The notes under the pieces were generated by a model that was not told the DNA's origin, ran no database searches, and saw only the letters and a program-made list of their open reading frames with translations. The position numbers and the translations under genes were made by a program. Below, in pieces: positions 34,237 through 45,528 of a DNA stretch of 64,000 nucleotides. The stretch's first letter is position 1. Every line of letters begins with the position of its first letter. The DNA comes from Amphimedon queenslandica (lineage: Eukaryota > Porifera > Demospongiae > Haplosclerida > Niphatidae), in NCBI RefSeq assembly GCF_000090795.2, contig NW_003546262.1, forward strand, positions 518,670-582,669, read 5' to 3'.

Positions 34237-34827
34237 TTACCACCATCATTTTGCAGTACCACTCCATTTGGACGAGTATAACAGGTGTACGTAAGTGCAT
34301 GATACTCCTTCCATTTAAAAAAGCACTCCAAGAAGGGAATGATCAGTTTTTTATAGCTTTGAAATGATTTAAGTTAGTATGGCTCTCAGTCAATACATGC
34401 AGGTATTATATATATATATATATATATACTTACAGACTGAAATATGATGTACATCTTGTAAGTGGCTAATTAATTTTGTAGCATGATGTAATGACTCTCC
34501 ACATCCTGCAATATCACATTGGTAATGATTCTTTTTGTGATCATATGCTTCGAGGTGGCACTGCTTGATATGTTGCTTTAAATTGTCCTGTCTAGAATAG
34601 CTCTTCCTACAATCATCAACTGCAGTACATACAAACCAGCTACATGTTTCAGCTTTCCTTTTCTTCTCTACTGATAGGAGAGATTCAGATTCAAGTGAAT
34701 TTTTAAGGGCACAGGAACAGAGACAGGTAGAGACCGCCTGGGCCATGTATTGCCAAGTGTGAGAAGGAGGAGTGAAAGGCATGGAGACTACACCTCTTAA
34801 TTAGTATCTCAGCACATAATGAACCTC
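34237..34827 (-). pseudogene. MULE copy B, C2H2 zinc-finger 5' segment
   Basis: On - the frame 34,782-34,437 gives KKRKAETCSWFVCTAVDDCR, KSYSRQDNLKQHIKQCH and CDIAGCGESLHHATKLISHL: two C2H2 fingers equal to those of copy A. A second exon (34,340-34,240 on -: FLECFFKWKEYHALTYTCYT) leads to the PHD transposon insertion. A (TA)n run sits in the intervening intron (about 34,405-34,427). The terminal repeat ends at 34,827. Confidence 0.82.
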
Positions 34828-35950
34828 ATTGTTAAAGAGCTTTGTGTATAGCAAGCCAAGTTGGAAATCTACTACATGATGATTGTTTCTCTGTCTATAA
34901 CTAACTACAGCCACAATCTAACAGTTTATAACTTTAGGGCATAATCATGATGTTTTCTTCCATGGCATTTTATAGAAAATGCAAACTTGCACAAGTTCAA
35001 GTATATATTATTAAGTTTTTAACATGTACGATGTATTTATTATGATCTATCAAACTTGAAATAATTTGGATTTGTAGGAACTGACTTGTTTTAAGAACTA
35101 GGTAATGTTTTCTCCCTTCTCTCATTCCTGACTCAGTTGCATAGGCTTGTTTTCCTAGCGTAGAGCAACATTGCAAAGCATGGATTTTAACCAATAGGCA
35201 ACTATGCTATTTTTTGTTACTTAATAAAGTTTATTTTGTATTATTTTAAAAAATGTTTGGAAGTTGGTCACAGAATTAATGTTTTTCTATAAATATACTT
35301 TTATGATGAGATTACAATACCCATGAATATCATTCACCTTTTTATGAATATAGTTCATTTTGCTCCGTACTAATAGTAATCTCAAGTGATTGGAAGTGTG
35401 AAAGGGCAAGTCACAAAACTTCAGTGACTATATTAATGACTTTTGGTGGCAGAAAGTGCAAGGCATTTCCATATAAATAAAAATAGCCATCGGTCTTATT
35501 TTATTTTTTGTAAGCTCATCCTATCTTGCATGCAGCTAGCACAAAGGACTCAATTTAGGCATAGAGAGTTTTAGATGCATTATACATGTCTATAATGAAA
35601 CAGCAATTTTGCTGCTGCATTCTTCTGTTGTTTCAATTATATAAACATATTCTGTATGGTTGTCTCCCATCACTGTGTTGATGAGTTTGTGACCATCCAT
35701 TTTAGCTCTTTAGTCGTACTGTTTTGATACTAAAGATTTTGATTAAGCTCTACACTTTCGTTTGATTTACACTTTAGGTTGCTACAGCCATGGAGTCTTT
35801 AGGGCAGTGTAGCTTTTTTCCGCTCATTCCAAACAAGCTGTTTCTGTACTGTGCCTTATTTGCTAAACTAGTGTGTATGTTATGACATACCCATTCACAT
35901 AAGCTTAGGCATGATTCCCTCTGACATGTAACCAACACTGATGTATTAAT
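34828..35950. other. No gene seen
   Basis: AT-rich DNA outside MULE copy B; no domain, RNA gene or repeat recognised. Confidence 0.4.
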
Positions 35951-36210
35951 CCCATTTCCAAATTAGGGGAAAGCCCAGGTAATTTAACGTATGTGACCTA
36001 GCAGGAGACAATGGTCTAGTTGGCAGCATTGGTTGCCATAAACATGAGAGACCATAATCATGTAACTGTAACTTGTATTTATCCCATTTTCAACTTAGGG
36101 AAAAGCCTAGGTAATTTAACATATGCGACATAGCAGGAGACAATGGTCTAGTTGGCAACATTGGTTGCCATTACCATGAGAGACCATAATCATGTAACTG
36201 CAAGTTGTAT
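35951..36210. repeat. 132-bp tandem duplication with internal hairpin
   Basis: Unit 1 begins at 35,951 and unit 2 at 36,083 (about 90 percent alike). Each holds GCAGGAGACAATGGTCTAGT, then in unit 2 the inverted repeat TGGCAAC ATTG GTTGCCA. In unit 1 one arm has a single change. GGTCT and AGACC flank the hairpin in both. Confidence 0.85.
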
Positions 36211-39200
36211 CAAAACATCTTACATAACACAATAATATCAGAGTATAATGTTACTATCTAAACAACAAAAGTATGATAAACAATGATTGTCACAGGTTTG
36301 TTGCACTTATCTAAATGGCAACTGACTATTTTTGCCTATTACATCACATGTGTGACTGGAATTATGTCCATCAGAAGCAACTAGTTTCTTGTAAGTTGCT
36401 ATAAATTTCTTGTCAACGAATGCTTGCTTATATGTTTAGTACAGTACTGATAAACAGCGGTCAGACGTTTGTGTTCCATATTTTGCTACATCTTTCATTG
36501 GAGCAAATTGGGATTGCAGCAATTGCTGTAATTAAAATTCTATGCACTATCTATATGTAGGTTAACTGCATAACATATTTAAATGTCATTTTGTTTATAA
36601 TTGAAATAACTGTATCTGTGAAACATTTTTAGTCCCTAAAGTCTTTTTGAAACATACTTACAAATGACATTAAAAGTTCATAGCTTTTTTATCTTGCTTT
36701 AATTTTCTGTTGCAACAGATAGAAACCAAAAGTGTTTCACTAGATTGTTTGTTATTCTCCTCACTGTTTATGATTTCTTTAATTTATTAGTACCTTCATG
36801 TCATCCACACTTAGTTTCTTTTCATTATGCTTGCAACAATATTTGGGTATCCATGTCATACTTTAATTCTTTTATCTTAATATTTATCCCACATTTCAAG
36901 CACACAAATTGTAAAGTACATTCAATTTTTGTCTTCTAGGCATACTGAAAATCACATTGGTGTATAGTGTCTTTTTTATGTTTAGCGTAAATTGTATACA
37001 GGACTGTCCATATACCATACTGGTTCTCTGCAATACAGAATGACATTGACATACCTGCTCTCTTACTTTAAGCCTCTTCCTAATATTTAATGATAATTGA
37101 CTAATGTATCATTTTTATCTTTTGTAATTTGTTGCTGCACATGAGGAATGTAAAAGCAAGTGACCTTCATGACTCAAATCTTCTGACACGACATATAGTG
37201 CATGGCAATTTTAAGTTTAAGTACTGAAATGTAAATTCTTAATTTTATTCATGGAAAAGTTATGAATCTTGACAAATTGGTACTAAATTAATGACGAAAG
37301 GATGTGATGAAAATCTCTGTGCCTTAATAATGCTGTAAATTTGTACACTTAATTTTTGTATAATTTTTTTGAACTGTTGTCATAGTAAATCCAAACTTTA
37401 ACGTTTGTGTCACTGCCAATTTTTTATTTCGTTGACTATGGGAAAATGCCGTGCATCAATTTAGACATTTATTTCTTGAATTAGTGTGCACAGAAACTAA
37501 TGCAAGGAGTACTTATGTTACTTAATGTGTGTAGGTACAAGCTTGCATTTTATACTTTCATGCAGAGTTATATATAATACTTCTGGACCTTGAACAAGAA
37601 TGGTGAAACATAATATGTTAGTCATTAAATGAAGTCATTTTATTGATTAATGCATTTTTCATGACTGCTATGAATAAATTTTGCTTGTGCAGACGATATA
37701 GTGGAAACGAACACAGGGAGTCTTTCTTTTTTTGTGTAAATGAGTGCATAATATTGCAACTGGCAGCATAAAAATACAAAAATGTCAAGATCCCAGACTA
37801 CATTTTTCATGCACAAAAATCTGTGTTATCAATTTTGCCAAGACAAGTTAATGATATTAAAATGTTATTTACATGATGTACGATTTAATTATTTCTGTGT
37901 TAGTCCTGGATTTGTCAGTACACTTTTAAAGTGGCAGGAAATAATAATACTTACGAGGAGTAGAGGCAAGGTTACCTTAACATCATTATGACGCATCAAT
38001 GGTAATCAAAATGAATATCAAAAACCAGGTTAACATAGGTATAACAATTGTTAAAGGCAGTATTGTAGTAAACATTACTGTTATGATTTAATGGTGCATT
38101 ATAGCATCAATAAAGTAACTAAATTACTGCAAACTTCCATCACACATTTTACAACAGAACAGTCAATACAAGTTCAATTAAGTAGTTATAGCAAAAATAT
38201 TGTTATTTAAGGTAGATGAATCTCACTTTTATTGCAAAAAATCTAGCAGTGTTTTTATTATTATAAACTTTTAAAAATTTTATTCAGAGTTACTGGGCAA
38301 TGCTATACAACACAAATTATTTACTAATATCATATAATAGAAAATAAGGTAGAGGCAATAACACTCTTGGTTCTAATTTAAATCAAATGGTATAAAATGG
38401 ATTTTGAAATGCAATTTAATTGCTGTGCCTTTTGATTTATTTTGCACCATAACAAAAGATAAATACAAGTTTCATTTGCTATTCTTAGAAAAATTGTTCT
38501 TTTGAAGTTATATATGTGTTCCTTTGGTAGCAAGGCATCCAGGAGTCTTAAAATTGCATTAATGAAGATATGATTTAACCTTACAAACTGTAAGATAATT
38601 AGATAATGCCTAAAATGTCAAATTTGCCCAAAAAATAGATAAATAGTTTTATACACATGGAAAAGCACAGTCAAGTATACTCATCGCTGTGCATTCATCA
38701 AGGTTATGGGTCGATTAGTAAACTTGTTTGTGTGCATGAAACTGTAAACTTGATTTGATGATTTATTTCATTGTTTCTTTTGTAGAAGTGCAAAATATAT
38801 CTCAGTGGTGCACAATCCTGTTACCATCATCCCTGTCACTGCTACTCCTTCTATGAGGAAGCCTTCTCAGTTATAAGGGTTTCTTAAACTACATGTATAC
38901 AAATACTGTATACTACTTTTGATTAGCAGGCAAAGGTGGTAAGCATAGGAGCTCGTTTTCATGGTATGGCAAGGCGGCAAAAGTCTTGGCTGCCATTTTC
39001 TTTGGGAGTGAATCCTACTTAGTAACGCTACTGCGTTACTAATAAATGATGTATAGTATATGTATATGATTGTAGGAAGATAGAATGTTAAGTAGTAATC
39101 ATTTTGCGTAGCTGAACACTTCAACATTTGAACATTATTGGGTGAAGCCCACTAGTTTGAGTACGGTATGTTTGTTTGTACATGTACGTCATCCCTATTT

Positions 39201-39976
39201 ATCCGTATGAAAGATTTTCCTATTTCAATAACCTAATCTTAATATTCTTTGAAAGTGGGTGTGGTCACAGTGAAATAAAATGGCAACAGCTATCAATTCT
39301 TCATTGTTCTTCATGTTCTTGACCTTACAAGTTACAATTCACTCACTTGAGTCAGCAAGAATGGAAGAGAAGTCTCTACTACTTTCCAAATACAGCAAGG
39401 AAGGTTAAGAAGGCAGATATGCCACATTTGTGAGCTTGTAAAGCCTCCACAACTACTGACATAACCTATGACTGGAGTTTCTGTCTCTGGCTTCCAACAC
39501 AACTTTTTTGCTGCAGAATGTAATAAACTGATAAAGAAAATTGTATTTCCAAGCATGATAACTTCATTACAAACTTACAAACTACAGTATTTACTCATGT
39601 ACATGTACAATAATGTAGCTCAATACCATATAACCTTTAAAATATAGTGTGGCTAGGGGGCTGAGCCCCTTAATATTTTACATTTGTCTAGTACTATTGT
39701 AATTTCTATTTCTGTTTTTTGCGCTGCAATATAATTGACTTTCTTGTTGTTAGTAATAATATGTTAATGATAACAAAGTCCTATTTAATGAAATATATAG
39801 TTTATAGTCATATTTCCTCCAGGACCTCAACCCGTTTTGCCCCTGTCACATCCCATTGGGGCTCTAGGTAAGTTCATGTACTACATTTGAAAAGAAATTA
39901 TTTTGGAGTAATGGTAACACCTTATGATTTGCCTCTTTAGGTTCCTGTGTTGCCTCAGAATTAGCAGCCTCTGCTG
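36211..39976. other. No gene seen (3.8 kb)
   Basis: AT-rich. Short frames (36,745-36,939; 37,782-37,991; 38,867-39,127; 39,332-39,556) lack any signature. A GC hairpin AGGGGGCTGAGCCCCTT lies at about 39,656. The last about 130 bases before 39,977 are the 3' flank of proline-rich gene 2. Confidence 0.4.
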
Positions 39977-40408
39977 TTACAGAGCTGCTATGCCTATGGC
40001 AGCATGAGGTGGTGGAGGGGCTGCCAATGGAGCAGCAGGGATTGGAGGTGGTGGAAGACCTCCATGAACCCCAGCAACTAGTGCTGGTGGAGGACCTCCA
40101 CCACCAGAAGCAACTGGTGCTGGTGGTGGTGGAAGACCTCCATGACCACCAGCTACTGGTGGTGGTGGTGGAAGACATCCATGACCACCATCAACTGGTG
40201 CTGGTAGTGGTGTAAGTCCTCCATCACCACCAGCAACTGGTCCTGGTGGTGGTAGTGGTGAAGGACCTCCATGGGCTCCACCGGCAGCAACTGGTCCTGG
40301 TGGTGGTGGTGAAGCACCTCCATGGCCTCCACTGGCAGAAACTGGTGGTGGTGGTGGTAGCGGATGGCCTCTATGGCCTACATCAGTTTCTAGTGCCGGA
40401 ACATCCAT
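39977..40408 (-). CDS. Proline-rich low-complexity protein 2
   Basis: A 143-residue frame on -. Begins MDVPALETDVGHRGHPLPPP, continues with GGHGGLPPPPxPVAG-type repeats and ends AAPPPPHAAIGIAAL. The body is related in style to protein 1 but with more GGHGG units. No signal or membrane segment. The TATA-like block and inverted-repeat element X lie upstream at the same distances as in the + copy, so the two genes are duplicates. Whether it is translated is unknown; the plus-strand frames here are shadows. Confidence 0.5.
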   Translation of the reverse strand: MDVPALETDVGHRGHPLPPPPPVSASGGHGGASPPPPGPVAAGGAHGGPSPLPPPGPVAGGDGGLTPLPAPVDGGHGCLPPPPPVAGGHGGLPPPPAPVASGGGGPPPALVAGVHGGLPPPPIPAAPLAAPPPPHAAIGIAAL

Positions 40409-40681
40409 TTATTACTACAAAAAAAGAATGAGGTAGCTAGATCTATAGCTGCAAGTTTGATGGACTAACTTTAAAAAAAACTAAATGCAGTGCAAGAGAG
40501 AGAGGGGTTGAGAGAGGGAGGGTAAGAGACTAGAATTATGTTAGTTAAAGAGATTTTGTCACGAGAAAAGAAATTAAAGAACTTAAATAGGCTCATTGAA
40601 GTCGAAGCAATGAATAATTATTAGCCTAGCTATGAATTTATTAATGATTTAAATTTTGAAATAATAATTAGTAATTATACT

Positions 40682-40700
40682 AACTGTTTTTATAATGTGG
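40682..40700 (-). promoter_or_regulatory. TATA-box region of proline-rich gene 2
   Basis: Reverse complement CCACATTATAAAAACAGTTA, the same as at 13,754-13,772, about 280 bases upstream of the ATG. A nearby CAGTTTATTACTGGAAGAAA block is also shared with the first locus (about 13,702). Confidence 0.5.
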
Positions 40701-40933
40701 TAAGTTCCCGTGGCTCTTTTAAAAAAAATTATTTTCTTCCAGTAATAAACTGAGCACTTTTTATGAAAAAATGAATTACAAAACTTATCATTAATAATGA
40801 ATAAAATTTAATAAAAGGTGTAAAAACAAGTAGATAAAAAAATTTCTATTCAATAAGAAAACGTAGGGTTGTCAAAAAATGAAAGAAACAAGAAGGAGGT
40901 AGAGTTTAATCATAATAATAATTACTAGGCCAA

Positions 40934-41210
40934 TGATTATATAGGCAATAGCCTATATGTAGGAGTGAGGTGTATTTTTCAAGATGACGGCCGCTTTTAT
41001 ACATTTAAAACGCTTCTAACTTTTATCCTAGGTTGTCCTGGCTCATAAGTGGTTTCGATGAGCCCTCCTTCACTGAGCGATTCTCCTGGTACCTTTAAAG
41101 TGGACTGTAATGTAGTGGGAGCATTTCTAAAGAACAGGCCCAAATTCAAATGTCTGAAAATTCTTCAGAATTTTTCTTTTTTTATATTCTATCAAGATGA
41201 TAATCTTTTA
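40934..41210 (+). mobile_element. Helitron 5'-end fragment
   Basis: Homologous to the 5' ends of H1 and H2a. It starts with the hairpin ATATAGGC AATA GCCTATAT, then GTAGGAGTGAGGTGTATTTT, GTACCTTTAAAGTGGACTGT and an AATTCTTCAGA block. It has no coding part, so it is a truncated copy or a gene fragment mobilised with a Helitron end. Confidence 0.75.
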
Positions 41211-41455
41211 GACCAGAGAACTGCTCGAGTTGGCTGTTGCATCACTCCTCAGGGCTTGGTTCATGGACAACAAAGGTAGTTTTGAAGAAAAGCAAGAACA
41301 GAGAACAAAATTGAAGGCAAAGTTCAGCTGCAGACACCGCGTGTGTTTGAGCTTTGACACTATTTAAATTTATGTGCACGTGATCGGCATGAATATAATA
41401 AACCTAACCACACAATCATAACTGTATGTAAATGACTACATTAAAAAAAAGAAGG

Positions 41456-41764
41456 GAAACAAGTAAATAGAAAACTTTAAAAATGGGAAAATAGTAGGAT
41501 TGACTTGGAAAAAATGTAAGGAAACATGGGGGTTTTTGCAAACTGGTATGGTAAGAAATCCTACACCACTGCATGAGAAAAAAAGCTTCATGACAGTACT
41601 ATCATATAGTTGCCTGTGGATAATTGCTGTGCTTTTGGGTAATAATCTTCATGCAGTGGTGTAGGATTTTATGCCATACCATTTTGCAAGTATCCCCTTG
41701 TTTCCTTACTTTTTTCCTAATATAGTCCTACTATTCTCCAATTTTAAATGTTTTTTACTTACTA
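41456..41764. mobile_element. Foldback MITE related to element X
   Basis: Arms of about 125 bp. The left has AAATAGTAGGATTGACTTGG...GGAAACATGGGGG...CCTACACCACTGCATGA; the right is its inverse (TCATGCAGTGGTGTAGG...CCCCTTGTTTCC...CCTACTATT). The outer sequence (AAGTAAATAG...TAGTAGG) resembles the ends of element X, so it is probably a diverged derivative that landed inside copy 2. Confidence 0.75.
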
Positions 41765-42526
41765 GTTAATAATAAACTGTAGTTTAAAAACAGTATTATT
41801 CATTAAAAAATACAATAATTTCAAACCCTACTCTGCAGAATTTTATGGAGTATTGATTCCTTTAACATGACAAATTTTAATGAAAGAATGACAACCCTAC
41901 TGCTTAGTTCGAGGCAACACCAGTGCGGCGAGTCCAATGACAATCATCACAAGTACATAAATTAATTTTTAATTTCGAATTATGGTACTGAATCACAAAC
42001 ATTAAAGAATGCAATAGCAAAACAACTAATTCATAGTTGAGATGTTTTAGTTGTGATGACACTCATGACAGTAATCTATTCAATCAATAATTGCTGAAAG
42101 GCAAAGTTACATCAATCACAATATTTATTATTAATTTACATCATTGCAATGTATAGTAGAGAAATCAAGAGGTATATATGTACAAAGGCAGATTATGATT
42201 TAAATTACAATTGTACCTACATTTTAGATTATCATTTTTTGCAAAGTAGAGTTGAAATATTTTTGTATTATTGTTATGAATAATAATTTTTTTTAAATTA
42301 AAGATTATTATTAATAATTGAATTAATAATTATTATTATGATTTAACTCAACACCCTTGTTTCTTTCATTTTTCGACAACCTTACCTTTTCTTATTTCAT
42401 AGAAATTTTTTTTATTTATAAATGTAAAGATTTTCGTTGATAGGGCCACGTAAATTAATGTAGTCAATGTCAAATGCTGACTCATCATGTACAATACAGA
42501 AAGCTGAAAAAAGGAAATTGATTATA

Positions 42527-42950
42527 TGTGACCCAATATGAGAAAACCAGGCTATCTGCGGGAATTATCAATTAGAGATATGGCTTCTTAAAGTTGTGAC
42601 AGCGGTACCTTATCAAAACTGAGATTATACCAAAAATATGTTGTATAAAGAATTTCCTTTCATTTGATACCAAGTTTGCCCTAAAATAACTTAAAAGAGG
42701 TCATTTACAGACCTTTTTTTTTGTTGTGTACCATGTAAATAATGCAAGATATAATGATAAAAATGGCTGCAACTCCATTTCATTCGTTTAGACTTCTTGT
42801 TGCATAAATAAGCATAACTCAGCACTAGATGTGTCAAATGACATGGAAGAAGGACCAAAAGATGGGAAAAACTTTGCTTAATTAAGAAAACCATAAATCT
42901 CAATTTTCAATTTTGGAGCATATAGCCTGGTTTTCTCATATCGGGTCACA
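42527..42950. mobile_element. TA-target MITE, TGTGACCC ends (424 bp)
   Basis: Left end TGTGACCCAATATGAGAAAA, right end the inverse of TGTGACCCGATATGAGAAAA; both continue CCAGGCTAT. TA flanks both sides (42,525-42,526 and 42,951-42,952). Tc1/mariner-type target. No coding capacity. Its ends share TGTGACC with the MITE at 60,210. Confidence 0.87.
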
Positions 42951-43059
42951 TATCATACGTAATTCGTCAAGTATTAAAAAGGAGGTCAACAACAAGTTTC
43001 AAACATAGTGAAAGGGAAGTGTTTATGGTAACACAACTACAAAATGCGGCAATAACAAG

Positions 43060-43965
43060 GAAAATGTTGGATGCCAAAGATGCTTACAGGAAATGACAGA
43101 ATTGTCCAAATGATACCTCCAATAATTGGAGACGGGAAAGTGGACTGGTAGTGAGAACATATAGCTTGCTGGCAGGAAGTCCAGATGGGCTTGTCAATGA
43201 TCTCAGTCCAATTCATTATGCTGGATTTCTGGAAGTAAACAAACCATACAGATTCAGAGATGTATCAGTCAAAGAAACAGCCAAAATATCAAATTTTCTG
43301 AAACTAAACTTTAGACAAAACAAGCGTTAAAGAAGAAACATAACTAATGTTGTCTAATACAAGGTGCTCTGTATTGTTCTGAACAGCAATAATGTGACTT
43401 TGCTCTTTACACAATGGATGCTATATTTATCAGGAGGATTAAATTCAACAGGCTACTGTGGTTAAGGAATATTTTGAAATTGAATAAGTTCTATTTTAAA
43501 GCCCTTCTTTCTGAACTTGCTGCACCTATACCTGAAGTAAGAGAACAAATCCAGTCACTACATGACACAAAACATTGGGAACAGCTTTACTTATGTCTAG
43601 GAAGGTTCACTGTATGTTATATGATAATTATGAACGGTGCATCAAGTACACCTGTTGCAAAAAGATTTCAGGTCAGATTGATTCAAGTCAGTAGCTGCAT
43701 GGCTATAATTTTTTTTAATAATTTTTAAATGTTCAAATTATAGAGGGTAATGGAGTATACTGGACAAAAACTCAGAAGCAGCATGTTATTAGAAAATCTA
43801 GCAATGAGACTCAGCTTACTGCCTCCTGCATTGATGTTTCTTTGATCGACATTTTTGTAAAAAGAAATGCTAAAGGAGGAGGAAAAGGCGGCTATGAAGC
43901 TCTAGGTAAAGCAATTATTGGTGCCATTCAAGGTTTGATCAAATTTAATTTGTGTTGATTAAAAA
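43060..43965 (+). pseudogene. YqaJ-like (lambda exonuclease fold) recombinase fragment
   Basis: The frame around 43,130-43,330 gives [40 protein letters not shown]. The pattern GxxPDGL...hhExKxP is the YqaJ exonuclease core, with the metal-binding Asp in SPDG and Glu in FLEV. The usual Lys two residues later is Asn here, with a Lys one position further on. After a stop and frame change, 43,470-43,600 gives KFYFKALLSELAAPIPEVRE, a typical C-terminal continuation. The last part (43,741-43,960) is Lys/Gly-rich. YqaJ nucleases degrade DNA 5' to 3' in phages and are common in animal transposons. No element ends were found. Confidence 0.6.
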
Positions 43966-45528
43966 TTTTATTATGTAGCTTATGTTCTTAAAAGTATTGT
44001 AAAGCAAAGCCAGCCACTGTCATAATGACACTTAATAAAAAGTGTACTGCAGCTAGAAGGGTCGCTGCTCAGCAAAAGCAATAAGCATCAATAACAAAAA
44101 AACAGAATTATAATTATGTTGCTATAATAGTTTCTTTTAGAATTGTTTTGCGTTAATAATTGATTTTTGGAATTGTGTTGTATTTTTAAAATGACTACTT
44201 GCTCAAGTTGTTGATTGTAGTTGTGCTTAATCTCTGAAAATACTGTTACTAATCATAAAAAATAATTATCAATAATAATTATCTACTTTGTATCACGTGC
44301 ACACACATATGTCTTATCATCATGTGATCATGAAATATGGAGAACAGCAACTGACACTGATTTGTTCATTGAGTTATCCTGTACCCTGGCAGCCCTCGTT
44401 ACTGGGTCTTGATTTCTGTGAGTGCACGCATCATTTAACTTGACATGTGACGGATGGACTTGCTGTTTGGAGAAACCGCACCACCTGACACTCGAGAGGC
44501 TTGGCTAATCTATTGCTATGCTAATGGTCAATATAATGTCATGCTAGTATAGTAGTAAGTTACAAGTGTTTTTTCTAGTATTACATTGACAGTCGTAGCT
44601 CATGCAGGAGTGTAGGAGTGAGGGTTTGGTAATATTCTGTACTGTAAATAAAAATAGCCTAAGTAAATTTTAGTCTCACCAGTTCCCTTCACTACCTGCT
44701 AATTAAATCTCTAATTGGGTGTGTGCAATGTATAATGGCACCTAAATATTTTGTAAAAGTGCAACTTGTTATGCACATTCATGAAGATACTTCTCTTTTC
44801 TAAACAGGATGGGATGAAGTATTCTCCAATGACCTATAGGCTACTATATGTAATGTCACTAATTTGCAACGGCTGATAAAATTACAAGTGACAAAATATT
44901 TTATCTTGAAGGACTATAGCAGGAACAAGTACACATGTTAGGAAGTAATTGCATTCATAGTCATGGAACCTTTATTCTCTCTCTGTATATATACTCTTTG
45001 GCATACCATTTAACGTTTTAGTCAAGTTATATCAAATTATTTTGTATTTGATAAGCATAGCTAGATGCCTCACACCTTTATTGATAACACCCCCAAAGCA
45101 CATGTACATTGAGCACTTATCTACAGGTAAAGCTTATTATGTACTTCATAGTATTAATGCTGCTACTAGTCAGGCCATTCAGTTATCAGTGCCAGACTGC
45201 CTAGCGTACTATTCACCATTATCATGGCCATCTACATGTACACACTAACATATTAATCACAATACCTATAATGTTTTGGATTTGCCTTCGGAATTTGTAA
45301 TCATATGATTGAAGGACAAGGATAAAATGTTAAGTGTTCCAATGTTACCAGGTAGTAACCAAAACTGGCCCTTACTCAAGAAATTAGGAGAAACATCCTA
45401 ATGTCTTTCTCTCTGTCCCCTCTCTCTCTCACTTTCTCTCTCATTGTCTCTGTATAGTGTAACTTTGAAGTTAAAAGTGATCAGTAATTTTTTCACTCAT
45501 ATTGAGGTAAAATTCTACAAGAACAAAA
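43966..45528. other. No gene seen
   Basis: AT-rich. Frames at 45,042-45,248 and 45,444-45,626 have no family signature; the second partly covers the hairpin that follows. A CT-rich tract (TCTCTCTC) lies at about 45,410-45,450. Confidence 0.4.

Larger units (their letters stand above)
12724..34827 (-). mobile_element. MULE copy B, split by two large insertions
   Basis: The same family as copy A in opposite orientation, tail to tail. The 5' end is at 34,827 (reverse reads GAGGTTCATTATGTGCTGAG) and the 3' end at 12,724 (GAATCTCGTTATGCACGGAG). MULE sequence is present at 34,237-34,827, 25,085-28,623 and 12,724-12,945. The gaps are filled by the PHD transposon (28,624-34,236) and by a block with an inverted-repeat element, a proline-rich gene and Helitron H1 (12,946-25,084). 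Alignment by eye with copy A gives the breakpoints. Confidence 0.82.
40827..42424. mobile_element. Inverted-repeat element X, copy 2 (composite)
   Basis: The left end CAAGTAGATAAAAAAATTTC...GTAGGGTTGTCAAAAAA (from 40,827) and right arm (about 42,243-42,424, ...TTTTTCGACAACCTTACC...) match copy 1. The interior part 41,820-42,000 is the reverse complement of copy 1 at about 13,360-13,500 (shared TTTCATTAAAATTTGTCAT). Two other pieces are nested in it: a Helitron 5' fragment and a foldback MITE. Confidence 0.7.

Noticed and set aside
28621-34240. Kolobok/piggyBac-type TTAA target for the PHD transposon
   Set aside because: The flank is TTA only: the next base belongs to the TGCACC terminus and the empty site reads CTTACC.
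40009-40431. Two plus-strand Val/Leu/His-rich frames
   Set aside because: Shadows of proline-rich gene 2 on -.
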